A stretch of 43,754 nt of DNA from Bacteroidales bacterium (GCA_017439405.1 JAFSJF010000059.1:1-43754); one strand, 5' to 3'; shown: positions 1 to 8,479, counted from the first letter of the stretch. Numbers and translations: made by a program. The notes: a model not told the origin generated them from the letters alone.

Positions 1-146
1 CTTGCTTGACATCCGGGTTACCACGCCCATTCCTCTAACAAGTATTCCACGCCGTAACAAGTACGGCATTTGTTTACTTGCCCTTGAGGAATTGCCCCCG
101 CCAAACGGGGACTAGTGGTAAATTGGATGTCAAGGACAGCAACAAG
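1..146 (+). ncRNA. Putative structured RNA, class unknown (6S-like outline); 5' end may lie outside the window
   Basis: No convincing protein gene covers this stretch, but it folds into one long branched hairpin. Perfect helices: 5-14 with 125-134 (10 bp), 18-24 with 115-121 (7 bp), 29-35 with 86-92 (7 bp), 39-44 with 75-80 (6 bp), 51-56 with 62-67 (6 bp), and a side hairpin 96-100 with 106-110. The closing stem, an asymmetric central bubble carrying a small hairpin on its 3' side, and an apical arm resemble the outline of 6S RNA, but I see no diagnostic sequence and the class is inference. CTTG at 1-4 could also pair with CAAG at 143-146. The strand is not certain, because helices read the same on both strands. 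The following 150 bases to the next gene hold nothing else I can name. Confidence 0.42.
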
Positions 147-294
147 TGCTATCTGCTAATATGTTTGTGTTTGTTTGTCTTTTCTTCCGGTTGGTTATTT
201 TTGTTCGACTAATGATTTGATTTTATTTTCCATACAAATCCGAATGAGTCCCAGTATCGGTCATCGTAAGTGTAAGGGTTTTCTTGGACTCACA

Positions 295-516
295 TCAGAT
301 TCCCAAATCTTCAAACAGTTCGTCTACAGAGGCGTAAGTCGTGACTTTGCCTTCCTTTTCTTCCTCAATGGCTTTCGCCAATGTCCCTTTGCGTTTCTGG
401 GTCGTCTTCGTGATATGCTTTTCCATTATGTCAACGCCTTTAGAATCGCGCAATAATGCTGCTAACGAAGCCGCAAAAGGATTGTCAGGACTGAACCTTA
501 ATGTAATTGTTTCCAT
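295..516 (-). CDS. Small antitoxin-like protein (73 aa), function unassigned
   Basis: The protein starts METITLRFSPDN, has a basic middle (TQKRKGTLAKAI) and an acidic end (SVDELFEDLGI). This is the composition of the small RelB-like or DUF2683-like proteins common in Bacteroidales, but no family motif is decisive. The start at 516 is chosen because a TATATTTG -7 element lies at 545-538 on the same strand, which puts the transcript start near 531 and excludes the upstream ATG at 564. No toxin-sized frame follows: downstream on this strand there is only a short open stretch (about 289-212) without a start codon. It is divergent from the Fic gene, so a regulatory link to that gene is possible but unsupported by sequence. 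Confidence 0.55.
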   Translation of the reverse strand: METITLRFSPDNPFAASLAALLRDSKGVDIMEKHITKTTQKRKGTLAKAIEEEKEGKVTTYASVDELFEDLGI

Positions 517-537
517 CTCAACATGATTTTCCGCCTG

Positions 538-545
538 CAAATATA
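538..545 (-). promoter_or_regulatory. Bacteroidetes -7 element for the small antitoxin-like gene
   Basis: TATATTTG on the minus strand matches the TAnnTTTG consensus. It stands 21 bases upstream of the ATG at 516. No clear -33 TTTG is visible. Confidence 0.5.
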
Positions 546-587
546 GACATTTTTCAAGAATCATGAAAACAATCCAGGGTTTTTCGC

Positions 588-595
588 TATCTTTG
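588..595 (+). promoter_or_regulatory. Bacteroidetes -7 element for the Fic gene
   Basis: TATCTTTG matches the TAnnTTTG consensus. It overlaps the in-frame GTG at 595, so that codon cannot be the start if this promoter is used. The predicted transcript start is near 602. Confidence 0.5.
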
Positions 596-615
596 TGACC
601 GATTTCAACAATGCC

Positions 616-1491
616 GTGTCAAACAAGATTTCCATACGATTCTATAACGACCGCGAGGTGCGCGCCATTTGGGACGAAGAAGCCCACAAATGGTGGTTCT
701 CCGCCACGGACATAGTGCGGGCCATCAACGACGAGGAGGACTACAAGAAAGCTGGCAACTATTGGCGTTGGCTCAAAAAGAAACTTTCCGACGATGGAAT
801 CCAACTCGTGAGTGGCACTCACGAGTTCAAATTCATGGCTCCTGACGGTAAGATGCGCATTGCCGACGTGTTGGATGCCGAAGGCGTGCAAACATTGGCC
901 AAACACTATCCCAACAATCGCGCAAACGCTTTTCTGGACTGGTTCGTCTACAGCGACAACACCATTGACGGGCAAAGCAAGAAGAAGGCATATACTTTAG
1001 TTGAAAGCGGTTTGCTTGACAAGATGAAATCAGGAACCACTGAGTGCCTCCAACAAATCCACGCCTATCTTTTTGGCGGACTCTACGACTTTGCAGGCCA
1101 AATCCGCAGCAAAACCATCTCAAAGGGCGGCACACTCTTTTGCAGGGCTGAGTATCTGATGCAAAACTTGGCCATCATCGAGCAAATGCCAGAAAACACC
1201 TTCGATGAGATTGCGGACAAATACGTGGAAATGAACATGGCGCACCCCTTTATGGAAGGCAACGGACGAAGCACGCGCATCTGGCTCGACCTCATCCTCA
1301 AGAAACGCTTGAAGATGTGCGTCGACTGGAGCAAAATCAACAAGAACGACTATTTGGAGGCCATGCACCAAAGCACGACAAACGGCACCCGCATCAAGGA
1401 ACTGCTTCGCGGCGCACTGACCGACCGGATCGACGACCGCGAAATCTTCATGAAAGGCATTGATTATTCATATTATTACGAAGAAAACTGA
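616..1491 (+). CDS. Bro-N / Fic-domain fusion protein, predicted AMP- or nucleotidyl-transferase
   Basis: Fic proteins transfer a nucleotide monophosphate, usually AMP, from a nucleotide to a target protein hydroxyl. The active-site motif is intact at residues 210-221, [12 protein letters not shown], which fits HxFx(D/E)GNGRxxR, so activity is expected. Residues about 5-110 ([31 protein letters not shown]) resemble the Bro-N domain of phage and DinD-like proteins, which is thought to bind DNA. The Fic domain covers about 120-285. I chose the GTG at 616 because the earlier GTG at 595 lies inside the -7 element and family proteins begin close to the [13 protein letters not shown] stretch. No exact (S/T)xxxE(G/N) inhibitory motif is visible; the C-terminal SYYYEEN is only a near match. 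hydE starts one base after the stop. Confidence 0.82.
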   Translation: MSNKISIRFYNDREVRAIWDEEAHKWWFSATDIVRAINDEEDYKKAGNYWRWLKKKLSDDGIQLVSGTHEFKFMAPDGKMRIADVLDAEGVQTLAKHYPNNRANAFLDWFVYSDNTIDGQSKKKAYTLVESGLLDKMKSGTTECLQQIHAYLFGGLYDFAGQIRSKTISKGGTLFCRAEYLMQNLAIIEQMPENTFDEIADKYVEMNMAHPFMEGNGRSTRIWLDLILKKRLKMCVDWSKINKNDYLEAMHQSTTNGTRIKELLRGALTDRIDDREIFMKGIDYSYYYEEN

Positions 1492-1492
1492 A

Positions 1493-2590
1493 ATGAACAT
1501 CAAAGAAATCCTAAACAAGCCTAAACTCGAAAAAGAGGATATCAAAGCCCTCCTTGCCTGCGAAGGCGACGACAAGAAACTGCTGTTCGACAAGGCATTG
1601 CAGGTGAAGCTGGCGCACTTGGACAACTATGTCCACCTGCGCGGACTGATTGAGTACAGCAACGTCTGCACAAAATACTGCCTATACTGCGGCGTGCGCA
1701 GCAAGAACCCGAACTTCGAACGCTACACGCTCAGCGATGAGGAGGTCATTGAATGTGCGAAATTGGCACATGAGCTGGGCTACGGTTCGGTGGCGCTGCA
1801 AAGCGGCGAGCGCAGTGACGCCGCTTTTGTCGACAAAATCACCTATTTGGTTCAGGAAATCAAGAAGATAGACAACGGAAGCCTTGGCATCACGCTTTCG
1901 CTCGGCGAGCAAACTGAGGAGACCTACCGCCGCTGGTTTGAGGCGGGCGCACACCGTTATCTGCTCCGCATCGAGGCCTCAAACGAAGACCTCTATTATA
2001 AGATTCACCCGCGCGACGCAAAACACGATTTCAAGACGCGCTTGGCCTGCATCGACAGTCTGCTGAAAATCGGCTACCAAACCGGCACCGGCGTGATGGT
2101 GGGACTCCCCTTCCAGACCTTGGACGACCTCGCCGACGACCTGCTGTTTTTCAAGCAAAAAGACGTGGCCATGGTCGGCATGGGGCCTTTCATCCCCCAT
2201 CCCGACACACCGCTGTGGCAGTACAGAGACCAGATTCCTTCCGCAGAAAAACGCATGGAACTGACCCTGAAGATGATTGCCACCCTCCGCCTGATGATGC
2301 CCGAAATCAACATGGTGGCGGCCACCGCCAACCAGACCGTCGACCCGCAAGGGCGCGAAAAGGCCATCGCTGTTGGTGCCAACGTCATCATGCCCAACCT
2401 CACGCCCAACGAGTTCCGAGAGAATTACCTCATTTATCCCGACAAGGCCTGCGTGAGCGACAAGCCCGACCAATGCCAAACCTGCTTAGACGTGCGCTTG
2501 GCCGCCATCGGGCACAAGGTTTTGTACAACGCTTGGGGCGACTCGGTGGCGTTCCAGAAGAAAAAAGCATCAGATTCCTCTTCAATTTGA
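1493..2590 (+). CDS. hydE: [FeFe]-hydrogenase H-cluster radical SAM maturase HydE (365 aa)
   Basis: HydE is a radical SAM enzyme that works with HydG and HydF to build the two-iron part of the hydrogenase H-cluster in the cytoplasm. The SAM-cluster motif CX3CX2C is C59, C63 and C66 (CTKYCLYC) within a typical HydE context (IEYSNVCTKYCLYCGVR). A second triad, C320, C328 and C331 (C-x7-C-x2-C), matches the extra cluster site known in Thermotoga HydE and argues against BioB or PylB. Length is normal for the family. The ATG at 1493 begins MNIKEIL and lies one base after the Fic stop, so the two are probably co-transcribed. An upstream in-frame ATG at 1460 lies inside the Fic gene and is not preferred. 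No hydF, hydG or hydrogenase gene is in the window. Confidence 0.9.
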   Translation: MNIKEILNKPKLEKEDIKALLACEGDDKKLLFDKALQVKLAHLDNYVHLRGLIEYSNVCTKYCLYCGVRSKNPNFERYTLSDEEVIECAKLAHELGYGSVALQSGERSDAAFVDKITYLVQEIKKIDNGSLGITLSLGEQTEETYRRWFEAGAHRYLLRIEASNEDLYYKIHPRDAKHDFKTRLACIDSLLKIGYQTGTGVMVGLPFQTLDDLADDLLFFKQKDVAMVGMGPFIPHPDTPLWQYRDQIPSAEKRMELTLKMIATLRLMMPEINMVAATANQTVDPQGREKAIAVGANVIMPNLTPNEFRENYLIYPDKACVSDKPDQCQTCLDVRLAAIGHKVLYNAWGDSVAFQKKKASDSSSI

Positions 2591-2600
2591 CAAAAGTTAC

Positions 2601-2608
2601 TATTTTTG
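2601..2608 (+). promoter_or_regulatory. Possible -7 element for the C25 peptidase gene
   Basis: TATTTTTG fits TAnnTTTG and lies 27 bases before the ATG. The nearest TTTG (2586-2589) is too close to be a normal -33 element. Confidence 0.4.
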
Positions 2609-2635
2609 CCCACTTGAAAATCAATTTATTTCGTT

Positions 2636-5600
2636 ATGAGAAAACACATTTTAACACTTGTACTCGCCATGCTGTCGTTGGTTTCCTTCGGCCAGCAATG
2701 GGTTGCCGTCAGGAGCAACGTGCCGAGCACCATCTCGACCGAACTGCTTTCCTCTTCGGAGAACAGCGTTGTCGTTAAGCTGCAAGTCCCTGGTTTTTAC
2801 GCTCTTGAAGCAACTACACCTCATGGTGAGGCCAACATTATCTCAGTCCCTAAGACGGTGAGCACGGCCCAGGCAGGTGAACCCGATCTGCCCTCAATTG
2901 CCGTTCCGGTCATTATCGGCGACCAACAGCATTACAACATCCACGTCATCGATGCGCAATATACTGATTTCCAGATGGAAGTTGCGCCATCGAAGGGTGA
3001 TTTCTCACGTCAGGTCAATCCTGAAGACGTGCCTTACACCTACGGCGAGGCCTATTCGACTGACGCCTTCTTCCCTGCCGAGAACGTGGGGCTTTATGAC
3101 CCTTACATCCTCCGCGACTTCCGTGGGCAGAACATAGTGGTCTATCCCTTTGCCTACAACCCGATTTCGAAGACCTTGCGCGTATATTACAATATGACCG
3201 TTGAGCTGTATGCCGACCGTCAGCAAGGCGAAAACATCCTCAATCGTCGCTCAAATGAAATCAGTCTGGACTCCGAAATCAAGGCCATGTACGGCAACCA
3301 CTTCATCAACTACAGCGAGAGCCTCAACCGTTACACGCCTGTCGATGAGACCGGCGAACTGCTCATCATCTGCCACGATGCCTTCATGGAGGCGATGCAG
3401 CCTTTTGTGGCTTGGAAGAAGCAGATTGGCCGACCCACCACGATGGTCGGCACCTCGACGACAGGCACTACCGACAGCGCCATTAAGACGTACATCGAAA
3501 ACCAGTACGCCAGCAACAGCAACCTAACGCACGTCTTGTTGGTAGGCGACTCGCCCCAAATTCCAGGCCACATTTATTCCAACTGTGGCAACTATAGCGG
3601 GAAATCCGACAACTGGTACGGACAAGTGGTGGGAAGCGACTACTATAATGAACTCATCATCGGGCGCTTCTCTGCCGAAAACGCCACTCAAGTCACCACG
3701 CAGGTGAATAAGGTCATCCATTACGAGCGCGACATCACCGCTTCCGACACTTGGCTCGTCAACGGGTGCGGCATCGCCGCCACTGCGGGTAGCGGCGGAC
3801 ATTTCGGGGAAGACGACTGGCAACACATCAACAACATCCGCACCGACTTGATGAACTACGGCTATTCAACTGTCTATCAGGAATATTACAACACAACTGG
3901 ATACACTTCCACCACTCAGCAAATCAGCGACAGGGTGAACAGTGGCGTGAGCATCATCAACTACTGCAACCACGGCACCTACACCGCTTGGCAATCGCAT
4001 AATCCCTATTACTCCAACACCTATGTCAATGCCCTGACCAACGACAACATGCTGCCCATCATTTTCTCGGTGGCCTGCCTCGTCGGAAAATACGACCACA
4101 GCCAGACCTGCTTTGGCGAGACGTGGTTGCGTGCGACGAACAACACAACAGGCAACCCAACGGGAGCTGTTGCGGGCATGTTCTCCTACATCTCGCAGCC
4201 TTGGGTGCCGCCAATGTATGGCCAAGACGAAATGATCGACATTCTCGTTGAGAACTACAGCACCAACATCAAGCGTACCATGGGCGGCATTTCCTACGAC
4301 GGCAACATGAAGATTCTGGACCAATACGGACAAAACGGCGGACAGGGCCTCGGCACCTATTTGGCTTGGATCCTCTACGGCGACCCCACCTTGACCGTGC
4401 GCAATGCCATTCCCACCAACATGAACGTGACCCACGCCCCCTCAATGGGCAGCAATGCCACCAACTTCGTCGTGAACGCCACCAACGGCAACGGTGCCTT
4501 GGCCACCCTGACGCTCAACAACGAAATCTTAGGCTCGGCTACTATTAATAATAGTATGGCCAACATAACTTTTACAGCACCTGGCACGACTGGCACTGCT
4601 ACGTTGACCGTGTTCGGCTACAACAAAATCACTTACGAGGGAACCATCAATATCACTTCAGGTGGTGCCACACAATACAACGTAAATGTGTCGGCAAACC
4701 CGACCAATGGCGGTACCGTCACGGGCGGAGGCACTTACAGCCAAGGCCAATTGTGCACAGTTAATGCTACTGCCAACAGCGGTTATACCTTCACCAACTG
4801 GACGGAGGACGGCAATGTGGTCTCTTCGCAAGCCTGCTACACCTTTTCCGTGAACAACAACTGCAATTTGGTCGCCAACTTCCAAGCCCAAAGCTACACC
4901 ATCAATGTGTCGGCCAATCCCACTCTTGGTGGCTCAGTCACAGGAGGCGGCGCGTTCAACTATGGTGCCAACTGCACCGTTTCCGCAACCGCCAACGCAG
5001 GCTACACCTTCACCAACTGGACCGAAAACGGCAACGTGGTCTCGACCAATGCCAGCTTCAGCTTCACCGTGACGGGCAACCGCAACTTGGTGGCCAACTT
5101 CCAAGAAATCCCATGCGAAGCACCCTCCAATTTGACCGCCTCGGTCGCTGAAAACACCATCACTCTTGCATGGGAAGCCTCTTCTACCGCCGTCCGATAC
5201 CGTATCTACCGTGACGACCTCTGCATTGCCAACGACATTACTGCCCTAACGTATACGGACACAAATTTGGAATTTAACCATCAGTACTGCTATTATGTTA
5301 CATCTATGTGTTCCAATGGCACTATGTCGGTTCCGACAGATGAGGTTTGCGCCACAACAGAAAACTTTGACTGCGAAGCACCTACCAACGTCACCGCCGA
5401 GGCCATTAACTACACTGACATTCGCATCAACTGGTCTGGCAGTCCTACGGCCCAATCCTATAAAATCTATCGCAACGGGACGCTTGTCACCTCTGGCTAC
5501 CCATACGTCGGTGGCTATTACGACACAGAGTTACCTTACGGCGAGTATTGCTACACCATCGTCTCCGAATGTGAATACGGAGATTCCGATCCTTCCGAAG

Positions 5601-6163
5601 AAGCCTGTGTTATATTGAGCATCCCATGCAATGCTCCCGCAAGTTTCACGGCTAATTATGTCTATGAAAACGAGAACGATTTTGGCGTAGCATTGCATTG
5701 GAACTCGGTTGCCCCGATTTATCCGGAATTGTTCCATCTTTACAGGATGACAGAAATGGGCGAATACGAGCTTCTTGCCGACATTCAACCTTCAGGGTCG
5801 ACATACAACTACTTTGACGATACCCAAACAGGCACATATTCATATATGCTGACTGCCGAATATCACTTTGACGGACAAATTTGTGTATCTGAACCCGTTT
5901 ACGCCTCGGTAGAAGTCACAAATATCAGCGAAACAAGCAACGCCATCAGCCTCTACCCCAACCCCACCCAAGGCGAAGTGACCCTTGAAGGCGAAGGCCT
6001 GCAAAGCGTCCGCATCGTGAACGCCTTCGGCCAGACCATCTACAACGCCAAGGTGGAAGGCGAGCAAGTGCGCATCGACCTCTCCAACATGGCCAAGGGC
6101 GTCTATGTGATGCACATTGGCACCGCCAATGGTGAAACCATGAGGCAGATTATGGTGGAATGA
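2636..6163 (+). CDS. Gingipain-like C25 cysteine peptidase with T9SS sorting domain (1175 aa)
   Basis: This is a secreted peptidase predicted to reach the cell surface or medium through the Sec and type IX systems. A signal peptide occupies residues 1-19 (ending VSFGQ). A C25-type propeptide follows to about 230, then the caspase-like catalytic domain to about 600. The catalytic pair is H446 (NYCNHG) and C481 (FSVACL), 35 residues apart, close to the spacing in gingipains. Two InlB-type repeats (about 681-750 and 753-822) share GYTFTNW. Three fibronectin type III-like domains follow (about 826-910, 912-997 and 998-1095), each opening with C-(E/N)-AP. The type A sorting tail starts at LYPNPTQGE, about 1104, and ends at the C-terminus. 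Cleavage specificity for Arg or Lys cannot be read from the sequence. Confidence 0.9.
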   Translation: MRKHILTLVLAMLSLVSFGQQWVAVRSNVPSTISTELLSSSENSVVVKLQVPGFYALEATTPHGEANIISVPKTVSTAQAGEPDLPSIAVPVIIGDQQHYNIHVIDAQYTDFQMEVAPSKGDFSRQVNPEDVPYTYGEAYSTDAFFPAENVGLYDPYILRDFRGQNIVVYPFAYNPISKTLRVYYNMTVELYADRQQGENILNRRSNEISLDSEIKAMYGNHFINYSESLNRYTPVDETGELLIICHDAFMEAMQPFVAWKKQIGRPTTMVGTSTTGTTDSAIKTYIENQYASNSNLTHVLLVGDSPQIPGHIYSNCGNYSGKSDNWYGQVVGSDYYNELIIGRFSAENATQVTTQVNKVIHYERDITASDTWLVNGCGIAATAGSGGHFGEDDWQHINNIRTDLMNYGYSTVYQEYYNTTGYTSTTQQISDRVNSGVSIINYCNHGTYTAWQSHNPYYSNTYVNALTNDNMLPIIFSVACLVGKYDHSQTCFGETWLRATNNTTGNPTGAVAGMFSYISQPWVPPMYGQDEMIDILVENYSTNIKRTMGGISYDGNMKILDQYGQNGGQGLGTYLAWILYGDPTLTVRNAIPTNMNVTHAPSMGSNATNFVVNATNGNGALATLTLNNEILGSATINNSMANITFTAPGTTGTATLTVFGYNKITYEGTINITSGGATQYNVNVSANPTNGGTVTGGGTYSQGQLCTVNATANSGYTFTNWTEDGNVVSSQACYTFSVNNNCNLVANFQAQSYTINVSANPTLGGSVTGGGAFNYGANCTVSATANAGYTFTNWTENGNVVSTNASFSFTVTGNRNLVANFQEIPCEAPSNLTASVAENTITLAWEASSTAVRYRIYRDDLCIANDITALTYTDTNLEFNHQYCYYVTSMCSNGTMSVPTDEVCATTENFDCEAPTNVTAEAINYTDIRINWSGSPTAQSYKIYRNGTLVTSGYPYVGGYYDTELPYGEYCYTIVSECEYGDSDPSEEACVILSIPCNAPASFTANYVYENENDFGVALHWNSVAPIYPELFHLYRMTEMGEYELLADIQPSGSTYNYFDDTQTGTYSYMLTAEYHFDGQICVSEPVYASVEVTNISETSNAISLYPNPTQGEVTLEGEGLQSVRIVNAFGQTIYNAKVEGEQVRIDLSNMAKGVYVMHIGTANGETMRQIMVE

Positions 6164-6169
6164 TTTTGC

Positions 6170-6245
6170 TTTGTAGGGCTATCACAACGTGGCAGCCGCA
6201 GCGATAAACGTCAATGCGACTGCCGTGATACGACAGCCCTACAAA
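6170..6245. repeat. 76-bp element with 11-bp terminal inverted repeats
   Basis: The ends TTTGTAGGGCT (6170-6180) and AGCCCTACAAA (6235-6245) are perfect inverted repeats, with a second nested pair ATCAC (6181-6185) and GTGAT (6225-6229). It sits just after the peptidase stop and before a terminator. A related half-element, imperfect but with the same TGTAGGG and GTGGCAGC blocks, occurs on the opposite strand near 43562-43595. This suggests a dispersed intergenic repeat family. Confidence 0.6.
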
Positions 6246-6254
6246 TTTGACCCT

Positions 6255-6284
6255 AAATCCCGCTAGCAACGGCGGGATTTTTTT
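6255..6284 (+). terminator. Rho-independent terminator after the C25 peptidase gene
   Basis: The stem AAATCCCGC (6255-6263) pairs with GCGGGATTT (6272-6280), 9 bp with an 8-base loop, and runs into a T tract. Confidence 0.8.
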
Positions 6285-6348
6285 GTTGCTTTTTCGGTTT
6301 TTTCAGAATTATGCTTATTTTTGCGGTTGCAATATGATCATATCAGTC

Positions 6349-6654
6349 ATGCCAATCATCTATTCATACTTCGGAATCATTTTCAAGTTCTACTCAAATG
6401 ACCACGAGCCTTTACACGTTCATGCCCTTTACGGAGAAAACGAAACCATATTTGATATTGTGTTTTCCCAAGGGCGGTTTTTGGAGTTGAAACGCCGCAA
6501 AAAACGCGGAAAAGAACATCTGCCTCCCGCCAAGATGGAGTTGGCCGAAAAATTTGTAGAAGAATACGCACTCCGCATTTCAGAGAAATGGTATCAGTTC
6601 TTTGTCTTGAAAGCTGACGTCACATGTGAAACCATCAATAAAAAAGTGAAATAA
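6349..6654 (+). CDS. DUF4160 domain protein (101 aa)
   Basis: The sequence MPIIYSYFGIIFKFYSNDHEP followed by HVHALYGENETIFDI is the standard start of DUF4160 proteins (usually a PxIxxxxGIxIxMYxxDHxPPHxH pattern). These are small cytoplasmic proteins of unknown function. The ATG at 6349 is preferred because it gives this family N-terminus; an alternative ATG lies at 6334. The stop is two bases before the DUF2442 gene, and this pair is a recurrent two-gene unit in bacteria, often suspected to be toxin-antitoxin-like without proof. Its base composition is more AT-rich than the flanking genes, which suggests mobility. Confidence 0.8.
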   Translation: MPIIYSYFGIIFKFYSNDHEPLHVHALYGENETIFDIVFSQGRFLELKRRKKRGKEHLPPAKMELAEKFVEEYALRISEKWYQFFVLKADVTCETINKKVK

Positions 6655-6656
6655 CC

Positions 6657-6959
6657 ATGTATAAGATTATAGATGCGATATATGCGGGAGATTACAAAGT
6701 GTTAATCACCTTCGATGACGGACAGAAACGGTTGGCCGACTTCTATGGTTTTATTTCCAAAAGTCTGCACCCATCCATACACAAATACATTGACAAATCG
6801 CTGTTTCAGCAGTTCGAGTTTGACAATTTCGAGATCCATTGGGGCACGCAGTTCGACATTGACCCATACGATATCTATTATGGCGAGTTTGAGGCGAAGG
6901 ACAGCCCTTATTTTGCTGACATAGAAACCTTGAAAATGCGATATGAATTGATGGAATAA
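6657..6959 (+). CDS. DUF2442 domain protein (100 aa)
   Basis: The protein MYKIIDAIYAGDYKVLITFD, with LADFYGFI and FDNFEIHWGTQFDIDP further on, fits DUF2442, a small alpha/beta fold of unknown role. The pattern of a first strand carrying the target of F-DG and a late W-x3-D-x2-P (here WGTQFDIDP) is characteristic. It follows the DUF4160 gene with a two-base gap, so the two are surely one transcript and perhaps a complex. Nothing in the sequence identifies a catalytic site. Confidence 0.8.
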   Translation: MYKIIDAIYAGDYKVLITFDDGQKRLADFYGFISKSLHPSIHKYIDKSLFQQFEFDNFEIHWGTQFDIDPYDIYYGEFEAKDSPYFADIETLKMRYELME

Positions 6960-6995
6960 ACAAAAAGTCTTGACGAAATAATCATCTTTCAGCCT

Positions 6996-8408
6996 ATGAA
7001 AATCAAATTCATCGGTGCAGCCCAGGAAGTGACGGGCAGCAAGCACCTCATCACCACCGACCACGGCAAGAAAATCCTGCTCGACTGCGGCATGTTCCAA
7101 GGCAAGGGCCTCGAAACCGACGCGGCCAACCGCAACATCATGGTCGACCCAAAGGACATCGATGCCATCATCCTCACCCACTCCCACGTGGACCACTGCG
7201 GCCTGATACCTTATTTCTATAAATTGGGCTTCCGTGGGCAGGTCATCTGCACCGATGCCACACAAGACCTGTGCAGCATCATGCTCCCCGACAGCGGCTT
7301 CATCCAGGAGAACGACATGGAATGGTTCAACAAGAAACGCCGCAAGCAGGGGTTGCCCGCCTTGCAACCCATTTATACTGAGAAAGATGCACGCGCCTCG
7401 ATGGAGTTGTTCGTCAGTATCGCCTACAACCGCTACTTCAATCTCGACAACAACATCAAGGTGAAGTTCAACAACACGGGCCACCTTCTTGGAAGTGGCT
7501 GCGCCATCCTCGAAATCGATGAAGGCGGCAAGATGACACGCATTGCCTACACGGGCGACATCGGACGCGAATACAACTACCTGCTACGCTCGCCAGAGCC
7601 CTTCCCGCACTGCGACTACCTCATCACCGAGGCCACCTACGGCAACCGTCTCCACAGTGACCGCGAAAACGCCGAACAACAACTGCTGGAAATCATCTAC
7701 CACACCTGCGTAGAGAAACGCGGCAAGCTCATCATCCCCTCGTTTGCCGTTAGCCGAACGCAAGAGATTGTGTATCTGCTGAATAACTTCTACAACGAGG
7801 GCAAGTTGCCCGAGAAGATTCCAGTGTTCGTCGACAGTCCCTTGGCCGTCAACGCGACTGAGATTTTCCGTATGCACGTCGATTTGTTCAACGACGACGT
7901 GAAGGACGTCATCGAATACGACCCCGACCCCTTCGGCTTCAACAGCCTGACCTTTGTGCGCGACATCAACCAATCGAAGGCGTTGAATGCCCGTAAAGAC
8001 CCTTGCATCATCATCTCCGCCTCGGGCATGATGGAAGCCGGTCGCGTGAAACATCACATCGCCAACAGCATCGAGAACCCGAAAAACAGCATCCTCGCCA
8101 TCGGCTATTGCGCCCCTACCACCTTGGGCGCCAAGCTGCTGGAAGACCCAAAGCCTGCTACCGTTTCCATCTTCGGCATGGAACACAACGTGTTGGCCGA
8201 CATCTACCAAATCGACGCCTTCAGCGGCCACGGCGACTACAAGGAGATGCTCGACTACCTCAGCTGCCAAGACCCGAAAAAGGTGAAGAAGACCTTCATC
8301 GTGCATGGCGACACGGAAGCGCAAAAATACTTCCGCCGCCAACTGCGCAAGGCTGGCTGGGACAACATCTTTATCCCCGAAGCGGGCGAAGAGTTCGAAC
8401 TGAAATAA
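6996..8408 (+). CDS. MBL-fold RNA metallo-hydrolase, beta-CASP family (470 aa)
   Basis: This is a cytoplasmic zinc-dependent hydrolase of the RNase J / CPSF73-like group, expected to cut RNA. The metal motif HxHxDH is at residues 62-67 (THSHVDH). Further ligand positions are seen in NTGHLLGSG (His), AYTGDIG (Asp) and the late IVHGD block. The beta-CASP insertion covers about 210-400, with TEATYGNR, IPSFAVSR and ISASGMMEAGR. The C-terminal RMMBL region (IDAFSGHGDYKEML) is complete. The first residues MKIKFIGAAQEVTGS are the family start, so the ATG at 6996 is secure. Whether it is a nuclease, a phosphodiesterase or a translation-linked factor cannot be told from the sequence. Confidence 0.88.
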   Translation: MKIKFIGAAQEVTGSKHLITTDHGKKILLDCGMFQGKGLETDAANRNIMVDPKDIDAIILTHSHVDHCGLIPYFYKLGFRGQVICTDATQDLCSIMLPDSGFIQENDMEWFNKKRRKQGLPALQPIYTEKDARASMELFVSIAYNRYFNLDNNIKVKFNNTGHLLGSGCAILEIDEGGKMTRIAYTGDIGREYNYLLRSPEPFPHCDYLITEATYGNRLHSDRENAEQQLLEIIYHTCVEKRGKLIIPSFAVSRTQEIVYLLNNFYNEGKLPEKIPVFVDSPLAVNATEIFRMHVDLFNDDVKDVIEYDPDPFGFNSLTFVRDINQSKALNARKDPCIIISASGMMEAGRVKHHIANSIENPKNSILAIGYCAPTTLGAKLLEDPKPATVSIFGMEHNVLADIYQIDAFSGHGDYKEMLDYLSCQDPKKVKKTFIVHGDTEAQKYFRRQLRKAGWDNIFIPEAGEEFELK

Positions 8409-8421
8409 ACGCTTTGTTAGG

Positions 8422-8479
8422 AAACAAATCTGCCACAAATCTTGCAGAAATTCATGCAGGGTTTGTGGTGGGTTTGTTT
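8422..8479. terminator. Possible bidirectional terminator between convergent genes
   Basis: Nested arms AAACAAA (8422-8428) with TTTGTTT (8473-8479) and CCACAAA (8433-8439) with TTTGTGG (8462-8468) form an interrupted hairpin. T runs follow on the plus strand. It overlaps the last codons of lgt. Confidence 0.45.

Noticed and set aside
1-146. RNase P, tmRNA or SRP RNA
   Set aside because: The conserved sequences of RNase P and tmRNA are missing, and SRP RNA is a single hairpin with a different tip. Only an unnamed structured RNA is supported.
175-456. Plus-strand 93-codon frame opposite the small antitoxin-like gene
   Set aside because: It is Phe-rich with no recognisable pattern, and the minus-strand frame has a promoter and a typical small-protein composition.
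1493-2590. Biotin synthase BioB or PylB-like enzyme
   Set aside because: The second cysteine triad (C320, C328, C331) and the sequence around the first motif fit HydE. No biotin genes adjoin.
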